From NCBI GenBank assembly GCA_016869775.1, contig VGDJ01000013.1, positions 1 through 15,541 on the forward strand: a DNA stretch of 15,541 nucleotides, written 5' to 3'. Of the stretch, positions 7,563 to 13,156 are shown in pieces. Each line of letters starts with the position of its first letter. Position 1 is the first letter of the stretch. This DNA comes from Alphaproteobacteria bacterium. Lineage in GTDB: Bacteria > Pseudomonadota > Alphaproteobacteria > Rickettsiales > UBA1997. A program made the position numbers and the translations under genes. The notes beneath the pieces are model-generated. The model ran no database searches. It was not told where the DNA came from and was given only the letters and a program-made list of their open reading frames with translations.

Positions 7563-7624
7563 AACAGGAAGGTATTGAGAGGAAACAAAATTTGGCTAGC
7601 AAAATTGATAATAGAATTTTCCAT
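7559..7624 (-). CDS. 21-codon ORF overlapping the nuoA start (leader peptide or displaced NuoA N-terminus)
   Basis: An ATG at 7624-7622 opens a 21-codon frame beginning MENSIINFAS and stopping with TGA at 7561-7559. Its stop overlaps the TTG start of nuoA in the four bases TTGA, the arrangement typical of translational coupling. Its first residues resemble the hydrophilic beginning of a NuoA, and the nuoA frame picks up with SSQYLPV shortly after, so it may instead be the original NuoA N-terminus put out of frame by a one-base change. It has no Shine-Dalgarno. I cannot choose between the two from this sequence alone. Confidence 0.4.
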   Translation of the reverse strand: MENSIINFASQILFPLNTFLF

Positions 7625-7637
7625 TTTTGGTTATTTA

Positions 7638-7668
7638 TTAAAATTGGTTGTATGGGGTTTTGTATAAT
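7638..7668 (+). promoter_or_regulatory. Possible dapA promoter
   Basis: A perfect -10 hexamer TATAAT is at 7663-7668 in the divergent nuoA-dapA region. The best upstream partner is a weak TTAAAA at 7638-7643 with a long 19-base spacer. Transcription would start near 7675 and leave a leader of about 80 bases before dapA. In a genome this A+T rich a lone TATAAT can occur by chance, so this is tentative. Confidence 0.3.
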
Positions 7669-7755
7669 GAAAATGGTGTTTTAATCGAATTATTGATTTA
7701 TAAAAGATAGAAATTTATGATTTAAAATCAATTTAAATTTTAAACTCCCCATTGC

Positions 7756-8625
7756 ATGAACACAAACACTTATACCGCCTTAATTACGCCTTTTAAAAAC
7801 AATAAACTTGATGAAAAAGCTTTTGAAAAAATTATTAAATTTCAAATCGAAAATGGTGTTGATGGAATTGTTCCATGCGGGACAACGGGCGAATCTCCAA
7901 CTTTATCTCACGATGAACATAACCGCCTTGTTGAAATGGCTGTGCAAATTGCCAATAAAAAAGTTAAAGTAATGGCTGGAACCGGCTCAAATTCAACTTA
8001 TGAAGCAGTTTCAATGACCAATCATGCAAAAAAAATTGGCGTGGATTCTTGTTTAATTGTTACTCCATATTACAACAAACCAACGCCAGATGGTATTTAT
8101 CAGCATTTTAAAGAACTTAATAAATGTGAAATTCCATTAATAATATACAATATTCCGGGCCGTTCAGTTATCAATATGTCTGATCAAAATTTAGCAAGAA
8201 TAGCCGAATTAGAAAATGTAATCGGCATCAAAGATGCCACAGGAGACCTAGCCAGAGTTGCTTCTCTTCGACTCTTAATTAAAAAAGATTTTTTATATTT
8301 ATCTGGTGAAGATGCAACCGCAGTTGGATTTAATGCAATGGGTGGAAATGGCGTAATTTCAGTTTCGTCAAATTTATTACCAAAAATGGTAAGTGATTTA
8401 CAAAAATACACAGCCAAAGGCGATTACAAACAAGCTTTGATTATTCAAGATAAACTAACTGAATTTCATGCAACAATGTTTTGTGAAACTAATCCAATTC
8501 CCGTAAAATATGGCGCTAGCTTAATGGGCTTGTGCGAATCTGAAATTCGCTTGCCACTATCACAACCCTCAATCGAAGTTCGATTAAAAATTGAAACAAT
8601 AATGAAAAAAATGAATTTGATTTAA
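7756..8625 (+). CDS. dapA: 4-hydroxy-tetrahydrodipicolinate synthase
   Basis: DapA condenses pyruvate with aspartate semialdehyde, the first committed step towards diaminopimelate and lysine, in the cytosol. The 289 residues fold as a TIM barrel of normal length. The active site is complete: Thr43-Thr44 in CGTTGES, Tyr106 in VTPYYNKPT, Tyr131 in YNIPGR with Arg136, and the Schiff-base Lys159 in GIKDATGDL. It stands alone on the plus strand, divergent from nuoA. Its stop shares the bases TTAA with the stop of the convergent ankyrin gene. No Shine-Dalgarno is seen; the chosen ATG gives the standard family N-terminus (YTALITPF). Diaminopimelate synthesis suggests that the organism keeps peptidoglycan or lysine synthesis. 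Confidence 0.97.
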   Translation: MNTNTYTALITPFKNNKLDEKAFEKIIKFQIENGVDGIVPCGTTGESPTLSHDEHNRLVEMAVQIANKKVKVMAGTGSNSTYEAVSMTNHAKKIGVDSCLIVTPYYNKPTPDGIYQHFKELNKCEIPLIIYNIPGRSVINMSDQNLARIAELENVIGIKDATGDLARVASLRLLIKKDFLYLSGEDATAVGFNAMGGNGVISVSSNLLPKMVSDLQKYTAKGDYKQALIIQDKLTEFHATMFCETNPIPVKYGASLMGLCESEIRLPLSQPSIEVRLKIETIMKKMNLI

Positions 8626-9776
8626 TATTTTCTTGCAATTTTTTTGTGAGTAATAATTTCGTCAATCTTTTTGAAGTTTTTAGATAAGATATCAAGACCA
8701 ATCTCTTTAGAATAAGTTTCAAGAGTATAATTATACTTTTTTACAATCCCAATTTTTTTAGAAATTCTATTCAAAAAATAAGCGGATATTTTGTGATCAA
8801 AAAATAGTGATAGATAAGATTCGTCAATATTTTGTGGCTTTAAATCGCTAATAAATTCGTTAATGTTTTTAGCAAACTTAACCAAATTAGATTTATCAAA
8901 TAATTTATCTCTAATTTTAACAAAAACTTCAATAATATCTCGAGAATCAAGACAATTATTTTTTATGGCAATTTTGAGGGCTTCCTCAATGTTATCAACC
9001 ACTCCGCGATTGATTAAAATTTCTACAATTTGAGAATAATTCCTTTTGGTTGCCATCAACAAAGCATCAATACCATCGAGTGTTTTTTTAAAAATATTTG
9101 CTCCCGAAATACATAAAATTTTAACCGTTTTTTCAGAATTAATCATTACTGCATAATGAAGAGGTGTCATGCGATGATTCTCGGCAATAGTTTCGGCATC
9201 TAAATCGCATCCAATTTTTATTAAATATTCAGCAATAATTGAATTGCCAAATTCACAAGCGACATGAAGGGGTGTCAAGCCAAATGAAGTTACAACCTCT
9301 TTATTTACGCCAGCTTCAATAAACTCCTCGACAATTTCCTTAAAGCCATATTTACAAGCATAATGAATTGGGCGCCAATTTCTGGTGTAATCAGATGATT
9401 TTGCATTAACATTTGCCCCAAATCCAATAAGAACTTTAACATTATCTAATCTGCCGCTAATCGAACAATGATGAAGAGCAGTGTAATTATTGATATCGCC
9501 ATGATTGAGATTTTTAATACCAACGATTTCAATAATTTTTTTTAAATCTTTTGAACTTCCAAATTTGGCCACAACATGAAAAAATGAAAATTCGTAATCG
9601 CTAAATTTTTGCAAAATTAAATTTTGTGCATCTTCATCATTAATAAGTTTTTCAACATTTTGTGAAATCTTATGCGCAACATTCTCGAATAGATCAGAGC
9701 CAATTGATTTTATATCTTTTTTATAAAATTTAAAAAAAACATTAATTATTTCATTATCTATTAAATTAAGATTCAT
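8622..9776 (-). CDS. Ankyrin-repeat protein
   Basis: This 384-residue protein has about six ankyrin repeats, near residues 64-96, 97-128, 133-164, 165-197, 202-233 and 234-264. The clearest consensus pieces are YTALHHCSISGRLDNVKVLI, RPIHYACKYGFKEIVEEFI and LTPLHVACEFGNSIIAEYLI. Ankyrin repeats bind other proteins. In intracellular alphaproteobacteria such proteins are often secreted effectors, but no secretion signal can be proven here. The first 60 residues and the last 120 are lysine-rich and not recognisable. The gene lies five bases after the upstream membrane-protein gene. It has a good Shine-Dalgarno (GAGG, minus strand of 9785-9788, eight bases from the ATG), unlike most genes here. 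Its stop overlaps the dapA stop on the other strand. Confidence 0.88.
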   Translation of the reverse strand: MNLNLIDNEIINVFFKFYKKDIKSIGSDLFENVAHKISQNVEKLINDEDAQNLILQKFSDYEFSFFHVVAKFGSSKDLKKIIEIVGIKNLNHGDINNYTALHHCSISGRLDNVKVLIGFGANVNAKSSDYTRNWRPIHYACKYGFKEIVEEFIEAGVNKEVVTSFGLTPLHVACEFGNSIIAEYLIKIGCDLDAETIAENHRMTPLHYAVMINSEKTVKILCISGANIFKKTLDGIDALLMATKRNYSQIVEILINRGVVDNIEEALKIAIKNNCLDSRDIIEVFVKIRDKLFDKSNLVKFAKNINEFISDLKPQNIDESYLSLFFDHKISAYFLNRISKKIGIVKKYNYTLETYSKEIGLDILSKNFKKIDEIITHKKIARKY

Positions 9777-9781
9777 AAATT

Positions 9782-10282
9782 TTACCTCGAGTTATTAATA
9801 TTATCGCGATAGCGAGCCTGCGCTCTACTTGCCTTAACAAAATTTTGCCAAAATTTAGTTGATTCACCTTTCTTCATTGACTCAGCCTGAGCTATAACAG
9901 TAGCAATTCTCTCGCCAAAAATTTTACGAGTCCAGAACCCCAGAGGTTGAGCAATGCCGACAATTTTTTCATCTTCTAAAAAATTTTCATTTAAAATTTG
10001 GTATTCAGCTTGAACTTTTCTTTTAGTATTTTCTGCCCTAATTTGTGAATGTGACTTTGGTATTTCTGACTTCTTTCGAAACAACTCCTCATCAATTTTA
10101 TCAAATTTTTTTGATGATTTTGAAAATAATTTATGCGATTTGGATTTAAATTTTTGATAATTTTTGTAAGAAAAATAAATAATTAGCTCAAGAATTGACC
10201 TAATTAAAAATATCAAGACAACACAGCAAAATAAGAAAGCAAAAGCTACAATTATGAATTTTAATATCAAAGATTCTGACAT
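9782..10282 (-). CDS. Hypothetical single-pass membrane protein
   Basis: I do not recognise this 166-residue protein. One strongly hydrophobic segment spans about residues 7-37, and a basic stretch follows (KSKSHKLFSKSSKKF, 46-60), so the rest is probably cytoplasmic. The C-terminal part (about 105-160: VGIAQPLGFWTRKIFGERIATVIAQ, then FWQNFVKASRAQARYRDN) looks like a compact conserved unit and may bind a partner. Its ATG lies inside the end of the IalB-like gene, a 16-base overlap, and its stop is five bases before the ankyrin gene. The three are therefore almost certainly one transcript, with translational coupling from the first to the second. Function is unknown. Confidence 0.75.
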   Translation of the reverse strand: MSESLILKFIIVAFAFLFCCVVLIFLIRSILELIIYFSYKNYQKFKSKSHKLFSKSSKKFDKIDEELFRKKSEIPKSHSQIRAENTKRKVQAEYQILNENFLEDEKIVGIAQPLGFWTRKIFGERIATVIAQAESMKKGESTKFWQNFVKASRAQARYRDNINNSR

Positions 10283-10770
10283 GCCTCTTTAACTTTTTTA
10301 TAGCTGTGAATAAAACCAATTAATGAATAGGTATCAATTGCAATTTTACCATCGCGCGCAACCCCAGAAACCACCATTTCAGCGCTATTTTGCATTTCTT
10401 TTATAATATCAGCATCATCATTTTTATCATTTGCCCAAGCAACAGTTTTATAAGGAAAGAGATAATATTTTTTAGTGCCAAAATTTAATTCAACATTTGA
10501 AGTTTTGTTATATATGAATCCAGAAGAAGTGCTAATTTCATCTGAATCATTTTCAACATTAGTGACTAAAAAAAAAGGCTCACCTCTTTTGTCAAAATTA
10601 CCTTCGCTTTTTATTGGAGTTGATGCAACATAACAAATAGTTTTATCGCCCCTTTCTGTTTTAAAAACACTCCAATCTTGAAATCGCGCCTGAAGTTCTT
10701 GAGAGTTAGCAGTTTTATATTTTATTGTTATAAAACTAAGGATTAAAACCCAAAATTTAACAAATTTCAT
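10267..10770 (-). CDS. IalB-family (invasion associated locus B) exported protein
   Basis: The 167 residues begin with a signal-peptide-like segment (about 1-23, MKFVKFWVLILSFITIKY with a likely cut near ANSQ). They then follow the IalB-family pattern: FQDWSVFKTERGDKTICYVASTPIKSEG, RGEPFFLVTNVEND, GFIYNKTSNVEL, KYYLFPYKTVAWAND, DIIKEMQNSAEMVVSG, and the closing DTYSLIGFIHSYKKVKEAC. Cys46 and Cys164 could pair in the periplasm. The family is named from Bartonella, where it affects erythrocyte entry, but it is common in alphaproteobacteria that are not invasive, so the name does not prove a role. It is the first gene of a three-gene minus-strand operon with the membrane and ankyrin proteins, and diverges from the atp operon across 131 bases. 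Confidence 0.82.
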   Translation of the reverse strand: MKFVKFWVLILSFITIKYKTANSQELQARFQDWSVFKTERGDKTICYVASTPIKSEGNFDKRGEPFFLVTNVENDSDEISTSSGFIYNKTSNVELNFGTKKYYLFPYKTVAWANDKNDDADIIKEMQNSAEMVVSGVARDGKIAIDTYSLIGFIHSYKKVKEACQNL

Positions 10771-10773
10771 AAC

Positions 10774-10802
10774 TTGACTTTATGTTAAGCAAAAAATATT
10801 TT
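10774..10802 (+). promoter_or_regulatory. Possible promoter of the atpB operon
   Basis: TTGACT (10774-10779) matches the -35 consensus at five of six positions. Exactly 17 bases later, TATTTT (10797-10802) matches the -10 at four of six. It lies only four bases beyond the start codon of the divergent ialB-like gene, and would leave a leader of about 90 bases before atpB. It is the best promoter pair seen in the window, but it has not been tested. Confidence 0.45.
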
Positions 10803-10901
10803 GATACACCTAAAAAAACTAATCCTTACATCGATATTGATTTAGCAAATTAAATAAATCTAGCTTTTTTTAAATTTTTACCAATAAATTCTACAATTTC
10901 C

Positions 10902-11816
10902 ATGGAACAAAAAACCAAAGAAAATTCCTTACCCCTTAATAAAAATTCTACTAAAAATATAGAAGAAAATTCCAACCATTCTAAATTTTCCTCTACTACC
11001 AAAAAAAATTTAAAAACCGATCTTGAATCACCTGAAAGCCCAGAAAATTCTGAAAATTCTCACTTAGAATCAAATCACCAAACTCACAATAAACATAGCC
11101 CACTCGATCAATTCAAAATTAAAGAAATTTATCCAATTCACATTGGAAATTATAATTTTAGTTTTACCAACTCAGCCTTATACATGGTTATTGCTACCGC
11201 CTTAATAATCATATTCATGCTTAAGGCTACGAGTCGAAAATTATTAATCCCATCGCGCACTCAAATGATTGCCGAATCAATCTATAATTTTATCAACAAC
11301 TTAATTGATGGAAGTATTGGCGCTGAAGGTAAAAAATTTATGCCCTTAATTTTTAGTATTTTCACTTTCATACTTTTATGCAACTGCCTTGGGATGACAC
11401 CTTATAGCTTTACAGCCACAAGCCAAGTTGCAGTTACGATATCAATTGCCATGATGTGTTTTTTAATCATCACTATTTATGCAATTTTGCGTAATGGCAT
11501 TGTAGGCTTTATTCACATGTTTTTACCAAGCGGAGTCCCAATGTGGATGGCACCTGTTATATTCATTATTGAACTCTTTTCGTTTTTAATTCGCCCCATA
11601 ACTCTCTCAGTGCGACTTTTTGCCAATATGGTAGCTGGACACGTTCTATTAAAAGTAATTGCTGGCTTCATCATTTCTCTTGGCATTCTTGGTGCTTTAC
11701 CTTTTTTATTTAGTATCGTAATGACCGGCTTTGAACTTTTTGTTGCGGTTCTTCAAGCTTATATTTTCTCGATTCTAGTGTGTGCATATCTCAGCGAAAC
11801 CATGAAAGCGCATTAG
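10902..11816 (+). CDS. atpB: ATP synthase F0 subunit a with a long hydrophilic N-terminal extension
   Basis: Subunit a forms the proton half-channels next to the c-ring. The body (about residues 67-304) is standard: SPLDQFKIKEIYPIHIGNYNFSFTNSALYMV, IYNFINNLI, NCLGMTPYSFTATS, then the key helix FLIRPITLSVRLFANMVAGH with the essential Arg238, and the end ELFVAVLQAYIFSILVCAYL. Most alphaproteobacterial homologues begin within a few residues of the SPLDQF point. Here about 66 residues precede it, rich in Ser, Asn, Glu and Lys, with low-complexity ESPESPENSENS at 42-53. No in-frame ATG, GTG or TTG lies between Met1 and that point, so the extension appears real. atpI, often upstream of atpB, is absent. 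A candidate promoter lies upstream. Confidence 0.95.
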   Translation: MEQKTKENSLPLNKNSTKNIEENSNHSKFSSTTKKNLKTDLESPESPENSENSHLESNHQTHNKHSPLDQFKIKEIYPIHIGNYNFSFTNSALYMVIATALIIIFMLKATSRKLLIPSRTQMIAESIYNFINNLIDGSIGAEGKKFMPLIFSIFTFILLCNCLGMTPYSFTATSQVAVTISIAMMCFLIITIYAILRNGIVGFIHMFLPSGVPMWMAPVIFIIELFSFLIRPITLSVRLFANMVAGHVLLKVIAGFIISLGILGALPFLFSIVMTGFELFVAVLQAYIFSILVCAYLSETMKAH

Positions 11817-11820
11817 GTTG

Positions 11821-11868
11821 AGATTAACAAGGGCTCAGATTAACAAGGGTTCTGATTAACAAGAATTT
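11821..11868 (+). repeat. Three tandem 16-bp repeats between atpB and atpE
   Basis: Copies lie end to end at 11821-11836, 11837-11852 and 11853-11868. Copies 1 and 2 differ at one base; copy 3 differs from copy 2 at four. The shared core is GATTAACAAG. They begin four bases after the atpB stop and run into the first arm of the hairpin described next. The core ATTAACAAGGG of copies 1 and 2 could pair at 9 of 11 positions with 11896-11906, so the repeats may take part in the leader's folding. Confidence 0.85.
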
Positions 11869-11919
11869 GGCATAGCTCATTTTGCCAAATATTTTCCCTC
11901 TTTAATGGGGTAAATGAGC
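11865..11919 (+). promoter_or_regulatory. Possible H-type pseudoknot in the atpE leader
   Basis: Two perfect 8-bp inverted repeats interlock. Stem 1 pairs ATTTGGCA (11865-11872) with TGCCAAAT (11883-11890). Stem 2 pairs GCTCATTT (11875-11882), which is in the loop of stem 1, with AAATGAGC (11912-11919). The connecting loops would be 2, 0 and 21 bases, an allowed H-type geometry in which the stems can stack; or the stems may be alternative folds. The element ends 29 bases before the atpE start. There is no T-run, so it is not a normal terminator. A role in setting the high c-subunit yield, or in processing of the atpB-atpE transcript, is inferred. Confidence 0.5.
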
Positions 11920-11948
11920 ACTTTATCAACTCTAAAATTTATAAAACT

Positions 11949-12176
11949 ATGGAAATGCTTGCATTAAAATTTATCGGCGTCGGCCTACTATCAATCGCTA
12001 TGGCTGGAGCCGCTATTGCGATCGGAAACATCTTCGGATCATTTTTCAACAGTATCGCCAGAAACCCTTCTGCTGCACCAAAAATTGAAAAATACATATA
12101 CATTGCAGTTGGTTTAGCCGAAGCGATGGGGATTTTTGCCGTTCTCTTAGCATTTTTAGTATTATTTACCAACTAA
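11949..12176 (+). CDS. atpE: ATP synthase F0 subunit c
   Basis: Subunit c is a two-helix proteolipid that forms the rotating ring of ATP synthase in the inner membrane. The 75 residues are of normal length. Helix 1 carries the glycine/alanine pattern MAGAAIAIGNIFG (18-30), the polar loop is IARNPSAAPKIE (37-48), and helix 2 carries the proton-binding Glu58 in VGLAEAMGIFAVLLAFLVLF. The sequence is of the alphaproteobacterial/mitochondrial type. It follows atpB after 132 bases that contain tandem repeats and a possible pseudoknot, and precedes atpF' by 74 bases. No Shine-Dalgarno precedes the ATG, which is unexpected for a subunit needed in about ten copies. Confidence 0.97.
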   Translation: MEMLALKFIGVGLLSIAMAGAAIAIGNIFGSFFNSIARNPSAAPKIEKYIYIAVGLAEAMGIFAVLLAFLVLFTN

Positions 12177-12250
12177 CCTTCATTCACACCACATACAAAA
12201 CCCAATTTAAATCACAAAATCTAGACTTAAATTAAATATATAAACTCGCT

Positions 12251-12682
12251 ATGCCTCAGTTTGACTTTTCGACATATTTATCCCAAATCTTTTGGTTTGG
12301 ACTTTGTTTTATTACGCTTTACATTTTTGCTCAATTCTCAATTTTACCACGCCTAAAAAACATAATTTCCAAAAGAAATGACCTCATCGAAACTGATAAA
12401 TCTCTAGCCTCAGAACTTGATAATAAAACCCTATCTATAAATGATGAAGCGCAACAAATTCTTCAGAAAGCTAACTCAGATTATCTTCACAAAATTGATG
12501 AAATTACCAAAAAAGCTCATGCTCAACGCGAAGAATCTATTGAACACTTAAAATCAAAAATTGATGACAATGTCAGATTATCTAGGCTAGAAATCAAAAA
12601 ATTCATTACCGAATCCAAGATCAACAACTCTCTTCTAATTGAAAATCTTACTAAATTTATCAAAAACAAAATTATAAATTAA
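12251..12682 (+). CDS. atpF': ATP synthase F0 subunit b'
   Basis: In alphaproteobacteria the peripheral stalk is a b/b' heterodimer. This 143-residue protein has the b' pattern: a short N-terminal tail (MPQFDFSTYLSQIFWF), one membrane helix (about 10-32), the conserved LPRLKNIISKRNDLIETD, then a long charged coiled coil to the end. It is shorter than many b' subunits (about 160-200), partly because the N-terminal tail is short. Its position between atpE and atpF is the alphaproteobacterial order and supports b' rather than b. It ends one base before atpF begins. The 74-base gap before it contains only a weak A+T-rich inverted repeat. Confidence 0.9.
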   Translation: MPQFDFSTYLSQIFWFGLCFITLYIFAQFSILPRLKNIISKRNDLIETDKSLASELDNKTLSINDEAQQILQKANSDYLHKIDEITKKAHAQREESIEHLKSKIDDNVRLSRLEIKKFITESKINNSLLIENLTKFIKNKIIN

Positions 12683-12683
12683 A

Positions 12684-13151
12684 ATGTTTGACGAAAAATT
12701 CTGGCTTGCAATCGCCTTCTTTTCATTTTTAGCCTTATTAATTAAATATGCATTCCCATCAATTTCTAAAGGGCTTGATGCCAAATCAAAAAAAATTGCC
12801 GAAGATATTTTAGAGGCAAAAAAAATGCGCGAATATGCTCAAAAGTTACTAGAAGAGGCTCACGCTTTTCATAAATACGCCACTGAGCACTCTCAAAAAA
12901 TCATTAGCGATGCTATCGATGAGGCCAAAAAAATTGAGGCCGACTCCAAAAAAAGTCTCGACGAACAAATAACCAAGATTTCCAGTATTGCTATCGAAAG
13001 AATTAAATCTGAAGAAGAAGCCGCTATCCGCTTAGTTAAAGAAAATTTGGTTAATCAAGTAATTGAAAAATTCTCAAATATTAAATTTAGTGACGAGGAA
13101 AATCAAAAAATTATTGATAACTCAATACTTAAAATTGCTAAAATTAATTAA
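12684..13151 (+). CDS. atpF: ATP synthase F0 subunit b
   Basis: Subunit b is the second strand of the peripheral stalk that holds the F1 head still relative to subunit a. The 155-residue protein has a membrane helix (about 5-24, FWLAIAFFSFLALLIKY), then the b-type stretch SKGLDAKSKKIAEDILEAKKMREYAQKLLEEA, and a long alanine-, lysine- and glutamate-rich coiled coil. The length is normal. Only one base separates it from atpF', with no Shine-Dalgarno, so the ribosome may re-initiate. The F1 genes (atpH, A, G, D, C) do not follow; pheT does, five bases on, so this F0 cluster is separate from the F1 cluster, as is usual in alphaproteobacteria. Confidence 0.93.
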   Translation: MFDEKFWLAIAFFSFLALLIKYAFPSISKGLDAKSKKIAEDILEAKKMREYAQKLLEEAHAFHKYATEHSQKIISDAIDEAKKIEADSKKSLDEQITKISSIAIERIKSEEEAAIRLVKENLVNQVIEKFSNIKFSDEENQKIIDNSILKIAKIN

Positions 13152-13156
13152 GTATC

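Noticed and set aside
7559..7624. Programmed -1 frameshifting to fuse the 21-codon ORF with nuoA
   Set aside because: No slippery heptamer of the X XXY YYZ type is in the right frame, and I found no stimulatory structure; indel or coupling explains it better.
11821..11868. Tandem repeats as a CRISPR array
   Set aside because: The three copies are contiguous with no spacers and too short; there are no cas genes.
12204..12233. Inverted repeat AATTTAA/TTAAATT before atpF'
   Set aside because: Seven A/T pairs with a 16-base loop are expected by chance at this composition.
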